The position numbers and the translations under genes were made by a program. The notes under the pieces were generated by a model. The model saw only the letters and a list, made by a program, of their open reading frames with translations. It was not told where the DNA came from and made no database searches. From NCBI GenBank assembly GCA_045113695.1, contig JBGUJG010000040.1:31524-95523 (forward strand): a DNA stretch of 64,000 nt, written 5' to 3'. Of this stretch, positions 8,910-16,879 are shown in pieces. The stretch is from UBA4246 sp045113695 (GTDB lineage Bacteria > Bacillota > Clostridia > Christensenellales > Aristaeellaceae). Positions within the stretch are counted from its first letter, which is position 1; every line of letters begins with the position of its first letter.

Positions 8910-10296
8910 CGCCACCCGCAGAAAAGAAGAACTGGTGCCCATCCACGAGGGCGAGATCCGCATGTATTCCTGCGGGCCGACCGTCTATGACTATTTCCAT
9001 ATCGGCAACGCCCGTCCCTTCATCATGTTCGATATTCTGCGCAGGTACCTGGAGTACAAAGGCTTCAAGGTCACCTTCGTGCAGAATTTCACGGATATTG
9101 ACGACAAGATGATCCGCCGGGCCAACCAGGAGGGGATCACCGTCAAGGAACTGGGCGACCGCTTTATCGACGAGTACTTCAAAGACGCCCTGGCCCTGGG
9201 AATCCATCCGGCCACCATTCATCCGCGCGCGACCGAGCATATCGGGGACATTATCAGGCTGATCAAAAGGCTGGAAGGCAACGGCCTGACCTATACGGTC
9301 AACGGGGATGTCTATTTCGACACCCGCGCCTTCCCCGGCTACGGAAAACTGTCCGGCCAGAACATGGACGATCTGGAAGCCGGCGCCCGCATCGACGTGG
9401 ACAACGACAAAAAGCATCCGGCGGATTTTGCCCTGTGGAAGGCAGCCAAGCCGGGCGAGCCGAGCTGGAACAGTCCCTGGGGCCCCGGCCGGCCGGGCTG
9501 GCACATTGAGTGCTCCGCCATGAGCATGAAGTACCTGGGGGAAACCTTCGATATCCACACCGGCGGGAAGGACCTGCTTTTCCCGCACCATGAAAACGAG
9601 GTCGCCCAGGCGGAGGGAGCGACAGGGAAGCCTTTCGTGCATTACTGGATGCACAACGGATTCATCAACATTGACAACGAAAAGATGTCCAAGTCAAAGG
9701 GAAATTTCTTCACCATCCGGGATATCCTGAAGGAGTTTTCCGCCGAGGATGTCCGCTTCTTCATGCTCAGCGCCCATTACAGAAGCCCGCTCAATTTCTC
9801 CCGGGACATGATCGCCCAGGCCCACGCTTCCCTGACCCGCCTGTACACGGCCAGGGACCAGATGATTTTCCTGCGCGCCAACGCCGCGGCCAAAGCGCTG
9901 ACGGCGGAGGAAGAAGCCCTGCTGGAGCGGATGAACGGCTACGCCGCCCGGTTTGAAGAAGCCATGGATGACGACCTGAATACCGCGGACGCGCTGGGCG
10001 CGCTGTTCCAGCTGGTACAGGACGCCAACACCAGCCTGAACCAGGCATCATCCCTGCGCGCGGTGGACGGATGCCTTCAGACCCTGCTCAAACTGACGGA
10101 TATCCTGGGCATTCTGATGCAGAAGGCCGAAGAAAAGCTGCCGGATGAAATCCAGGCCCTGGTGGACCAGCGCGCCGCCGCACGGAAAGAAAAGCGCTGG
10201 GCGGATTCTGACAGCCTGCGGGATCAGCTGAAGGAAAAAGGCTATATCGTGGAGGACACCGCGCAGGGCCAGAAGGTCCGCCGGCAGATTCAGTGA
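8893..10296 (+). CDS. cysS: Cysteinyl-tRNA synthetase
   Basis: Class I aminoacyl-tRNA synthetase that charges tRNA-Cys. At 467 residues it has the normal length. The HIGN motif (36-39), KMSKS (264-268) and the zinc ligands C27 (SCGPT), C207 (HIECSAM) and H232-H233-E (HHENE) are all present, so it should be active. The start overlaps the end of cysE; AGGAGG lies about 9 bases upstream inside cysE. Together with the T-box leader this couples cysteine synthesis and its use in translation: uncharged tRNA-Cys would increase both enzymes. Confidence 0.97.
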   Translation: MKVYNDATRRKEELVPIHEGEIRMYSCGPTVYDYFHIGNARPFIMFDILRRYLEYKGFKVTFVQNFTDIDDKMIRRANQEGITVKELGDRFIDEYFKDALALGIHPATIHPRATEHIGDIIRLIKRLEGNGLTYTVNGDVYFDTRAFPGYGKLSGQNMDDLEAGARIDVDNDKKHPADFALWKAAKPGEPSWNSPWGPGRPGWHIECSAMSMKYLGETFDIHTGGKDLLFPHHENEVAQAEGATGKPFVHYWMHNGFINIDNEKMSKSKGNFFTIRDILKEFSAEDVRFFMLSAHYRSPLNFSRDMIAQAHASLTRLYTARDQMIFLRANAAAKALTAEEEALLERMNGYAARFEEAMDDDLNTADALGALFQLVQDANTSLNQASSLRAVDGCLQTLLKLTDILGILMQKAEEKLPDEIQALVDQRAAARKEKRWADSDSLRDQLKEKGYIVEDTAQGQKVRRQIQ

Positions 10297-10871
10297 AACG
10301 GGACAGGGAAGTACATTTTGCCCCGGAAGAAGAAAGAGCGCTGAACGAGCTGAGGGCGGAATACCGGAAACTGCTCTTGGAAAAAGAGAACAGGGGCAGC
10401 CGTCCGTCCGTCAGGATCCGGCCGCCGAAGGTCCTGTCAGGAAACGCCGGACGGATGCTGACAGCCGGGCTGCTGGCCGTCAGCGTCATCTGCCTGCTGG
10501 CCGCGGCGGTCATGCTTTACAGGACATTTCTGCCCCTGCCCGCCCCGGCGGCGTATTCTGCCGCCCATGCAGCTCCGGCGGAGCGGCTGGTCCTTCCGCC
10601 GCCTGAGGATTTTCCGGACGACGGGGTCATGATCAACACGGCCGGTCCGGACCAGCTGATCCTCCTGCCGGGCGTCGGCCCGGTGCTTGCGGAACGGATC
10701 ATCGAAGAAAGAGAAAAAAATGGATACTTCCGTCTGCCGGAAGACCTGCTGGCTATCCGGGGCATCGGAACCGCTGCGCTTAAAAAACTGCGGCCGCTGA
10801 TCTCCTTCGCCGTACCGGAAGAGTCAGCATGCCCCGATCTGCCGGGCGGCGCGGAGGAAACGGCGGAATAA
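10293..10871 (+). CDS. comEA: ComEA-like membrane-anchored helix-hairpin-helix protein
   Basis: A 192-residue protein with a charged cytoplasmic N-terminus, one membrane helix (about 56-75), a Pro/Ala-rich linker and a C-terminal double helix-hairpin-helix (about 113-172) with NTAGPDQLILLPGVGP and IRGIGTAALKKL. This is the architecture of ComEA, the DNA receptor for transformation. It starts with GTG overlapping the cysS stop (GTGA). In Bacillus comEA sits with comEC; here it ends the cysE-cysS operon and no other competence gene is nearby, so the role is assigned by fold only. Confidence 0.8.
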   Translation: MKRDREVHFAPEEERALNELRAEYRKLLLEKENRGSRPSVRIRPPKVLSGNAGRMLTAGLLAVSVICLLAAAVMLYRTFLPLPAPAAYSAAHAAPAERLVLPPPEDFPDDGVMINTAGPDQLILLPGVGPVLAERIIEEREKNGYFRLPEDLLAIRGIGTAALKKLRPLISFAVPEESACPDLPGGAEETAE

Positions 10872-10884
10872 GGCGCCGCAGCGC

Positions 10885-10919
10885 AAAAAGAGCTGCCGCA
10901 GCGCATCGGCTGCAGCAGC
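10885..10919 (-). terminator. Terminator of the 10949 regulator gene
   Basis: Read on the minus strand, GCTGCTGCAGC pairs with GCTGCGGCAGC (11 pairs, one wobble) around a CGATGC loop, followed by TCTTTTTG. Confidence 0.75.
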
Positions 10920-10948
10920 CCTTCTCATGGCAGGAAACCCTGAAAGTA

Positions 10949-11566
10949 TTATTCGATCGTGACGTCTGACAGGGAACAAAGCGGGAAAACGGTGGTTTCA
11001 AGGGAATCCATGTCCTGCACGGTGACCTGCCAGTTTTCTTCCGGCAGAGGCTCTTCGGCGTTCGCGGCGGCGCTTCTGAGTACAGCCCTGCCTTCCCGTT
11101 CGATCCGAAGCAGGGTCATGCGGGAATAATGCGTTCCGGAAGCCTGGAAGGATACGGACTTTCCTTCTGCGGCGGCCCGTTCGAGCAGCATCAGCTTTTC
11201 GGCGTCCGAACCGGCAAGCGGCGGTTCCTGGCATATGGGGATCAGGGCGCCGATTTTGTTCAGGAGCCGGCAGATGGTTTCAGCGGGAAGGGACAGATTT
11301 TTAATGACGCTTTCGGCCAGAAGATCGACTTCTTCCCGGACAAACTCGTGCTGATAATACCATCCGCGCTGGTACCGCAGCGGATAGCCGGCGTTGATCA
11401 GGTCTTCGATATTGTGGCGAAGGCTTTTCCGGTCCACCTTCAGGCCGTAATCCTTTTCCAGCAGGGCAAGCAGAGGGGCCTGCATCAGGCGGTGGTGTTC
11501 ATCGGTATATCTCCGAAGGATTTCGAGAACCGCGACGATCAGCATTTTTTTAGGGTTAGACGGCAT
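10949..11566 (-). CDS. HTH regulator related to WYL-type transcription factors
   Basis: A 205-residue protein. Residues 1-90 look like the winged-helix part of WYL-type regulators: KMLIVAVLEILRRYTDEHHRL, then LLEKDYGLKVDRKSLRHNIEDL and GYPLRY. The C-terminal half is shorter than a full WYL protein and I do not see the WYL tripeptide, so ligand binding is open. ATG 11566 is chosen because GGAGG lies 9 bases upstream; a longer frame reaches 11683 but would run through the promoter. A perfect palindrome lies in the presumed transcript start region, which suggests autoregulation. It is divergent from birA. Confidence 0.65.
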   Translation of the reverse strand: MPSNPKKMLIVAVLEILRRYTDEHHRLMQAPLLALLEKDYGLKVDRKSLRHNIEDLINAGYPLRYQRGWYYQHEFVREEVDLLAESVIKNLSLPAETICRLLNKIGALIPICQEPPLAGSDAEKLMLLERAAAEGKSVSFQASGTHYSRMTLLRIEREGRAVLRSAAANAEEPLPEENWQVTVQDMDSLETTVFPLCSLSDVTIE

Positions 11567-11595
11567 CAGATAAGCCTCCGTTTCAAGCAAATCTA

Positions 11596-11610
11596 CATGC
11601 GTTCCGCATG
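11596..11610. promoter_or_regulatory. Candidate operator palindrome before the HTH regulator
   Basis: CATGCG-TTC-CGCATG is a perfect 6+3+6 inverted repeat just downstream of the minus-strand -10 box, 30 bases upstream of the regulator start. Confidence 0.45.
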
Positions 11611-11615
11611 CGTCT

Positions 11616-11644
11616 ACTTTATCATACAAATAATGAAATGTCAA
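11616..11644 (-). promoter_or_regulatory. Promoter of the HTH regulator
   Basis: Minus strand TTGACA (11639-11644), 17-base spacer, TAAAGT (11616-11621). Confidence 0.6.
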
Positions 11645-11766
11645 TCCGTACAACAATCCGCAAGCATAAAAAATAAGAAGCAAACAAACCGATAATGAAG
11701 CGTATATTACTGGTAAATCAGCACAATTATACGTTTTCCAAATTGCGGGGATGAGATGATTTTTTT

Positions 11767-11795
11767 TTGAATCATGAGCTGAACAAAGATATATC
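11767..11795 (+). promoter_or_regulatory. Possible birA promoter
   Basis: TTGAAT (11767-11772), 17-base spacer, TATATC (11790-11795) in an AT-rich stretch; a second TATACT follows. Weak call. Confidence 0.4.
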
Positions 11796-11830
11796 TATAC
11801 TGAAATATCCTACAATTCGGAGGAGCAGGT

Positions 11831-12799
11831 ATGTCAGAACTCAGACAGCGGGTGCTGCTGTCACTCAAAAAAAACCAGGGGCAATATCTTTCCGGCGAAG
11901 CGCTGGCCAGGGAATGCGGGGTCTCCCGCGCAGCTGTCTGGAAATCGATCCGTACCCTGACAGAAGAAGGCTGCCGGATCGAAGCGGTACCCCGGCTGGG
12001 ATACAGGCTGCGGGCGGATGCAGATCTTCTCAGGGCCGATGAAATCCGCCTGCGCCTTTCGGAACTGGGGACGCCGGCGGATGTGTTCTGTTTTTCCTCA
12101 ATTGACTCCACCAATTCAGAAGCCCGGAGGCGGGCGCAGGAACTGGCGGGTCCTGCCCTGTTCGCTGCGGAAACGCAGACGGCTGGGCGCGGCAGGCAGG
12201 GCCACAGCTTTTTCTCTCCGGAAGGAACCGGCCTGTATATGACGGTGGCCCTGCCGGTCCGCCTGCCCCTGAAAGACGCGGCGCTCGCCACGCAGGCGAT
12301 GGCGGTCGCCGCCCTGCTTGCGGTCCGGGACATGGGCGGCCCGCAGCTTGGGATCAAGTGGGTGAATGATTTGTATTTTCAGGGGAAAAAGGTGGCCGGG
12401 ATCCTGACGGAAGCGATCTCTGACCTGGAAAGCGGTCAGACGGCCCTGCTGCTTTGCGGGATCGGGTACAACCTGACTACGTCTGTTTTTCCGGACGAAC
12501 TGCAGGAAAAGGCGGGCGGCATCGGCCGCCTGAACCGCAATGAGCTGGCGGCCCGGACGGCGGCCTGCTTTCTGCGCCTGGCTTCCGTTCTTCCGGATAC
12601 CTCACTGTGGATGGACACGTACCGGGAGCATTCGCTCGTGATTGGCCGCGGCCTTTCTTTTGTCCAGAACGGGCAGACTTTCCGCGCGATGGGGGAGAGG
12701 ATCGATGACCGGGGCGCCCTGGTGGTCCGCCTGGCGGACAGCAGCCTCAGAACCCTGGTCTCCGGGGAAATCAGTATTCTGCCGGACAGCCTGAAATGA
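11831..12799 (+). CDS. birA: Biotin-protein ligase / biotin operon repressor BirA
   Basis: Activates biotin to biotinyl-AMP and attaches it to carboxylases; the group with an HTH domain also represses biotin genes. The 322-residue protein has an N-terminal winged helix (1-60, LARECGVSRAAVWKSIRTL), the adenylate loop GRGRQG (119-124), KWVNDL (176-181) with the second lysine K187, and a small C-terminal SH3-like domain. All catalytic motifs are present; GIGYNL replaces the more usual GIGIN. GGAGGAG lies 5 bases before the ATG. No biotin synthesis genes are in the window, so its targets are not visible. Confidence 0.95.
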   Translation: MSELRQRVLLSLKKNQGQYLSGEALARECGVSRAAVWKSIRTLTEEGCRIEAVPRLGYRLRADADLLRADEIRLRLSELGTPADVFCFSSIDSTNSEARRRAQELAGPALFAAETQTAGRGRQGHSFFSPEGTGLYMTVALPVRLPLKDAALATQAMAVAALLAVRDMGGPQLGIKWVNDLYFQGKKVAGILTEAISDLESGQTALLLCGIGYNLTTSVFPDELQEKAGGIGRLNRNELAARTAACFLRLASVLPDTSLWMDTYREHSLVIGRGLSFVQNGQTFRAMGERIDDRGALVVRLADSSLRTLVSGEISILPDSLK

Positions 12800-12812
12800 G
12801 CGGAGAAAACGC

Positions 12813-12841
12813 TTGCCAACGGATGCAAAATCATATACAAT
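12813..12841 (+). promoter_or_regulatory. Sigma-A promoter for superoxide reductase
   Basis: TTGCCA (12813-12818), 17-base spacer, TACAAT (12836-12841). The leader contains a GCCCGG/CCGGGC hairpin (12856-12873) that ends 6 bases before the ribosome site. Confidence 0.7.
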
Positions 12842-12890
12842 GAAAATAGAAAAAAGCCCGGAGCAAACCGGGCCGGTCAGGAGGACATGT

Positions 12891-13265
12891 ATGGAGATGA
12901 GATTTTTCCGCTGCAAAAAGTGCGGACAGATGGCGGCGCTGCTGAAAGCGTCCAGATGCCCGGTATGCTGCTGCGGCGAGCCGATGGAAGAGCTGACTGC
13001 CGGAACGACGGAAGCATCCAGGGAGAAGCATATTCCGGTGCTGGAGGTCCGGGACGGCAGGGCGTATGTTTCGGTCGGGTCTGCGCCGCATCCGATGCTC
13101 GAAGAGCATTATATCGAATGGGTCGCCCTGTCGACCAATCTGGGCAATCAGCGCAAGGCGCTTGCCCCGGGCATGGAGCCCAGGGTCGTTTTCGCCCTTC
13201 TTCCGGGGGAAGAGGTCCTGGCGGTCTATGCGTACTGCAATCTTCACTCCCTTTGGAAGGCATAA
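12891..13265 (+). CDS. Superoxide reductase (desulfoferrodoxin type)
   Basis: Reduces superoxide to hydrogen peroxide without making oxygen, a defence of anaerobes. The 124-residue protein has an N-terminal rubredoxin-like centre I (C8, C11, and C26-C28 in CPVCCCGEPM) and a complete catalytic centre II: H47 (EKHIP), H67 and H73 (APHPMLEEHYIEW), C116 and H119 (AYCNLHSLW). Centre I carries extra cysteines (C23 and a CCC run), so which of them bind iron is unclear. ATG 12891 follows AGGAGG by 6 bases. It has its own promoter and ends 3 bases before rluB, so the two are probably cotranscribed. Confidence 0.92.
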   Translation: MEMRFFRCKKCGQMAALLKASRCPVCCCGEPMEELTAGTTEASREKHIPVLEVRDGRAYVSVGSAPHPMLEEHYIEWVALSTNLGNQRKALAPGMEPRVVFALLPGEEVLAVYAYCNLHSLWKA

Positions 13266-13268
13266 AAC

Positions 13269-13982
13269 ATGATGAGACTTCAGAAATATCTGGCCCTCTG
13301 CGGCGTGGCCAGCCGCCGGCACGCAGAGGAAATGATCGCCGCGGGCAAGGTCAGCGTGAACGGCCGGACGGTGACGGAAATGGGCACCCAGGTGGAAGAG
13401 ACCGACGTCGTCCGGGTGAACGGCAAAAAAGTGGAGCCTGAAAAAAAGCAGGTCTATATCATGTACCACAAACCCGCCGGGGAAATGACCACCGCCTCCG
13501 ATCCGGAAGGAAGGCCGACCGTTCTGAGCCATTTCGACCATCTCGGCGTCCGCCTTTTTCCGGTCGGCAGGCTCGATTATGACAGCGAAGGCCTGCTGCT
13601 GCTGACCAACGACGGGACGATGACGGACAAGCTGCTGCATCCGAGCAATGAGGTGGACAAGACCTATCTGGCCAGGGTGCAGGGGACGGTCACCCCTGAA
13701 ATGGTGCGGGTGCTTCGCGGCGGCGTGGTGCTGGACGAACGGAAAACCTCGCCTGCCAAAGTCCGCGTCACCAAGACGGAGGGCGATCATTCCTATGTGA
13801 CCGTCACCATCCATGAAGGGCGCAACCGCCAGGTGAGGCGGATGTTCGAGGCGGTGGGCAGCACGGTGACGGCGCTCAAGCGGATCGGTTTCGGTCCCCT
13901 GCAGCTCGATGACCTGCCCCGCGGCCGCTGGCGCTACCTGACGGAAGCGGAAATCCGCTCGCTCAAAAAGCTGTATGAGTGA
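13269..13982 (+). CDS. rluB: rRNA pseudouridine synthase (RluB/RsuA family)
   Basis: Isomerises a uridine in ribosomal RNA. The 237-residue protein has an N-terminal S4 RNA-binding domain (MRLQKYLALCGVASRRHAEE), then the synthase domain with the catalytic Asp in VGRLDYDSEGLLLLTNDG and the EGRNRQVRRMFEAVG motif of the RsuA/RluB/RluE group. Firmicutes members of this size usually act on the large subunit (RluB), but RsuA or RluF specificity cannot be excluded from sequence. Two adjacent ATG codons (13269, 13272) could serve as start. Its stop overlaps the next gene by 8 bases. Confidence 0.9.
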   Translation: MMRLQKYLALCGVASRRHAEEMIAAGKVSVNGRTVTEMGTQVEETDVVRVNGKKVEPEKKQVYIMYHKPAGEMTTASDPEGRPTVLSHFDHLGVRLFPVGRLDYDSEGLLLLTNDGTMTDKLLHPSNEVDKTYLARVQGTVTPEMVRVLRGGVVLDERKTSPAKVRVTKTEGDHSYVTVTIHEGRNRQVRRMFEAVGSTVTALKRIGFGPLQLDDLPRGRWRYLTEAEIRSLKKLYE

Positions 13983-14562
13983 GTACACCCTGCGGTCGGC
14001 CCGGTACATCGCCCGGGAATATATGGAAAAAATCCTGCAGGACGGCAGCACCGCGGTGGATGCCACCATGGGCAACGGCCATGACACGGAAACGCTGGCC
14101 CGCCTGGTCGGGGAGAAAGGCCGCGTGTTTGCCTTTGATGTGCAGGAGGCTGCCGTTCGGGCGACCAGGGAACGGCTGGATGCCGCCGGTCTGCTCGGCC
14201 GCGTGACCCTGTTTCAGGAGAGCCATGCAAAGATGGCGGAGCTTGTGCCTGAAGCGCCGGATCTGGTGGTGTTCAATCTTGGCTGGCTTCCGGGCGGGGA
14301 CAAGACGGTGACGACCCTGCTGTCTTCCACGGAGGAGGCGGTCCGCCAGGCGCTCTCGCTGATCCGCCCGGGCGGCATGGCGCTGATCTGCTGCTACCCG
14401 GGCCACCCGGAAGGAAAGCAGGAGCTTGCCTTCCTGGAAGATCTGTTTGCTTCCCTGCAGCCTCAGCAGTTCAACTGCCTGGAGCACACGTTTATAAACG
14501 CCGGGCAGGACGCGCCGAGATGCTTTGCGGTGCAGAAGCAATCGTCAAGTCATAATTCGTAA
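13975..14562 (+). CDS. mnmM: MnmM/YtqB-like tRNA methyltransferase
   Basis: A 195-residue class I SAM methyltransferase of the YtqB family; members act as MnmM, methylating the aminomethyl group on the wobble thiouridine of some tRNAs. Visible motifs are AVDATMGNGHDTETLA (SAM loop), FDVQ, FNLGWLPGGDK (the family signature NLGYLPGGDK) and CCYPGHPEGKQE. The start overlaps rluB. The last residues and the TAA stop lie within the repeat at 14551-14571, so the C-terminal tail SSSHNS is partly repeat-derived. Confidence 0.88.
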   Translation: MSEYTLRSARYIAREYMEKILQDGSTAVDATMGNGHDTETLARLVGEKGRVFAFDVQEAAVRATRERLDAAGLLGRVTLFQESHAKMAELVPEAPDLVVFNLGWLPGGDKTVTTLLSSTEEAVRQALSLIRPGGMALICCYPGHPEGKQELAFLEDLFASLQPQQFNCLEHTFINAGQDAPRCFAVQKQSSSHNS

Positions 14563-14571
14563 TGCATAATG
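14551..14571 (+). repeat. 3'-end repeat, copy A (mnmM)
   Basis: Matches the core GTAATGCATAATG; it supplies the stop codon of mnmM (14560-14562). Same polarity relative to its gene as the copies at 14679, 27710 and 39121. Confidence 0.75.
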
Positions 14572-14584
14572 AAATGCTGTGAAA

Positions 14585-14620
14585 GCAAAATCCGCGCCGG
14601 ACGGTGCGGATTTTGCTTTG
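14585..14620. terminator. Bidirectional terminator between mnmM and fbp
   Basis: Perfect 11-bp stem GCAAAATCCGC (14585-14595) with GCGGATTTTGC (14606-14616), followed by CTTTG. It separates two convergent genes. Confidence 0.7.
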
Positions 14621-14678
14621 CGAACAGACTGATTTTGTTCTCAGAAGAGCCGGGTCCATTCTCCGCGCCAAAGGCGCG

Positions 14679-14714
14679 CATTACGCATTATGCATTACAT
14701 ATTACGTATTATTA
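14679..14714 (-). repeat. 3'-end repeat, copy B (fbp)
   Basis: Read on the minus strand, starts at the base after the fbp stop: TAATAATACG, then GTAATGCATAATGCGTAATG (14679-14698). Together with copy A it forms an inverted pair flanking the terminator. Confidence 0.75.
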
Positions 14715-16601
14715 TCATGCTTCCGGCCGCCAGCCGCTGCGGTAAGCGTCCAGCAGGTCCTGCAGCAGGCCGATCTCCTTCTGAATGGCACGGCCGGTGT
14801 CTGTCCGGCCGAGCATGAAGCGCTGGCGGTAGGTGAAGAACACCTTGGAATCGGAATGGATGTCGGCATTCTTTTTCAGCACGTCCTGGATGGAAGTGAA
14901 CGGCTGATGGGACGCCAGGCGCAGGCCGTGGGAATTGCCGATCAGGGTATACCCGGCGATGCCGGTCCGCTTGTGGAAGGAACGGCTGAAACCGCCGTCG
15001 ATCACGACCAGTTTGCCGCCGGCCTTCAGGGGGCTTTCGCCTTCCTTGACCCTGATTGGGGTATGGCCGTTGATCACGTGCGCTTCGTCGTTGGTGAGCC
15101 CGAATTCACGCAGCACCCTCAGGCACCCTTCTTCGGTTTCGCAGTGGCGGTAGTAGGGGTCCTGCGGCTCTTCCCAGGCAGCCTTGTCCAGCACGTAGGC
15201 GCGCTCGAAGGTCTTGATGCGCCGGCCGCAGACGGGGGACAGGTGATGGCACCACAGGTACCACATGAAGTCCACCGCCGAAGGCACGTGACGGTGATAG
15301 GCGGCCCGGGCCAGGGCGTCGTAATGGTCCATCATGGATTTGCCGGAATATTCGACCCCGGCGAAGTCGACCGCCTGGAAGCGGCCCCCGTCTGTCATGG
15401 GGATGCAGCCGTGGAACAGCAGGTTGTTGTTGAACACGCGGTACATGCTCCCGTGCTCATACAGGAAGTCCATGTGCCGGGACAGGCGTTCGCTGTGGCG
15501 GAAGGAATGGCCGAAGGCGTTCATCACTTCCCTTTCGCCCTGGCTGAGCTCATACGGATGGGCCGGGTCCAGCGTCGGGAACGCGATGTCTTTGAGCGGC
15601 CAGGTGTTTTCCCCGATGGTGATTTCGTGCTTTTCCAGGTCCATCTTGTCCAGCAGCAGGCGGTCCGCCATATGGTATTCCGGATGCCGCAGGATGATCT
15701 GCCCTTCCAGCTTGAACATGATGACCATGATGGCCTGCAGCTGCGCCTCCCGGAGCGGCAGGCCGGGATAGGTCCTTTCGGCAAAGAGGGTCAGCGGGCG
15801 CAGGGAAACGCCGTAGCCGCTCTCCAGAACGTCCAGGTTGTCGTAGTTCAGGCAGTTGCGGACGACCGCGGCGATGCTTGCCTCGTTCCCGCTGGCTGCC
15901 CCCATCCAGAGGATGTCGTGATTGCCCCACTCGAAATCGACGGCATGGTGATGGAGCAGCAGGTCCAGGATCCGGTCCGGATGCGGGCCTCGGTCAAAGA
16001 TGTCCCCGACGATGTGCAGGCGGTCCACGGCCAGCCGCTTGACCAGCACGCAGAGCGCTTCGATGAATTCATCCGCGCTGCCCAGTTCGATCAGGGTCTC
16101 CAGGATTTTCTGGTGGTAGGCCAGCTGGTTGTTATCCTCGTCCGGCTGGGCGTGCAGCAGCTCGTCCAGGACGTAAGCGTATTGGGGCGGCATGGCTTTT
16201 CTGACTTTGCTTCGTGTATAGCGGGAGGAAAGGGAGCGGCTCAGCCGGATCAGGCGGTAAAGGTTTTTTTCATAGAAGGCGGGCGTCACATGGCCCAGCT
16301 CTTCCTCCATGGCCAGCTTTTCCGCCGGATAGTAAATCAGGGTCAGGAAATCGTCCCGCTCTTCCTCCGTCATTTCCCCGGCAAACTCTTTTTCCGTTTT
16401 TTCCCGGATGACGCCGGAGCAGTTGTTCAGGATGTGGCAGAAAGCCGCATATTCGCCGTGCAGGTCGGACATGAAGTGCTCCGTCCCTTTCGGCAGGTTC
16501 AATATGGCCTTCAGGTTGATGATTTCGGTATAGAGGGACTGATCGTCCGGAAAGCGCTTGGCCAGCAGATTCAGGATTTCATCCGATGTTCCGTTTTTCA
16601 T
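14715..16601 (-). CDS. fbp: Fructose-1,6-bisphosphatase class III
   Basis: Gluconeogenic phosphatase of the Firmicutes-specific class III. The 628-residue length is right for the class. It has the metallophosphatase motifs in order: DLHGEY (about residue 46), GDIFDRGPHPD, GNHDILWMG and GHTPIRVKEGE near the C-terminus. All metal ligands look intact. AGGAAAAA precedes the ATG and a strong promoter lies at 16652-16680. It is a single-gene unit ending at the repeat and bidirectional terminator shared with mnmM. With pfp at 37.7 kb the cell can run the fructose-6-phosphate step in both directions. Confidence 0.96.
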   Translation of the reverse strand: MKNGTSDEILNLLAKRFPDDQSLYTEIINLKAILNLPKGTEHFMSDLHGEYAAFCHILNNCSGVIREKTEKEFAGEMTEEERDDFLTLIYYPAEKLAMEEELGHVTPAFYEKNLYRLIRLSRSLSSRYTRSKVRKAMPPQYAYVLDELLHAQPDEDNNQLAYHQKILETLIELGSADEFIEALCVLVKRLAVDRLHIVGDIFDRGPHPDRILDLLLHHHAVDFEWGNHDILWMGAASGNEASIAAVVRNCLNYDNLDVLESGYGVSLRPLTLFAERTYPGLPLREAQLQAIMVIMFKLEGQIILRHPEYHMADRLLLDKMDLEKHEITIGENTWPLKDIAFPTLDPAHPYELSQGEREVMNAFGHSFRHSERLSRHMDFLYEHGSMYRVFNNNLLFHGCIPMTDGGRFQAVDFAGVEYSGKSMMDHYDALARAAYHRHVPSAVDFMWYLWCHHLSPVCGRRIKTFERAYVLDKAAWEEPQDPYYRHCETEEGCLRVLREFGLTNDEAHVINGHTPIRVKEGESPLKAGGKLVVIDGGFSRSFHKRTGIAGYTLIGNSHGLRLASHQPFTSIQDVLKKNADIHSDSKVFFTYRQRFMLGRTDTGRAIQKEIGLLQDLLDAYRSGWRPEA

Positions 16602-16651
16602 TTTTTCCTCCGCAGAAAGCCCGGTGTGGATACAGTAAGATTCCTGATTGA

Positions 16652-16680
16652 ATTATAGTAAAAAACAGCCGTTTGATCAA
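16652..16680 (-). promoter_or_regulatory. Sigma-A promoter of fbp
   Basis: Minus strand TTGATC (16675-16680), 17-base spacer, TATAAT (16652-16657). Confidence 0.8.
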
Positions 16681-16771
16681 GTGCGCGGCGGATAAAAAAG
16701 CGGGACTTTTTCCGGAAGACTTCACGATCATACCGGCGCAGGGCCGTACCCGGTTTTTACAGAAAAATATC

Positions 16772-16800
16772 TTGCAATTTCCCGGGATAAGGTGTAATAT
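16772..16800 (+). promoter_or_regulatory. Sigma-A promoter of tig-clpP-clpX
   Basis: TTGCAA (16772-16777), 17-base spacer, TAATAT (16795-16800), about 80 bases before the tig start. Confidence 0.7.
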
Positions 16801-16879
16801 AAATTTTGGCGTTTTTTATGGAAAGAACGCGAATCGATACTATTTCAAGACCTTTTAGAATATGGAGGGGTTCCGGTAT

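Noticed and set aside
14551..14714. A complete MITE formed by repeat copies A and B
   Set aside because: The copies are inverted, but similar single copies at 27710 and 39121 lack a partner, and the bases between A and B are a normal terminator region. Target-site duplications are not visible.
14604..16658. Long open frame of 684 codons on the plus strand
   Set aside because: It is the exact antisense of fbp, has no family features and no ribosome site; a by-product of high GC content.
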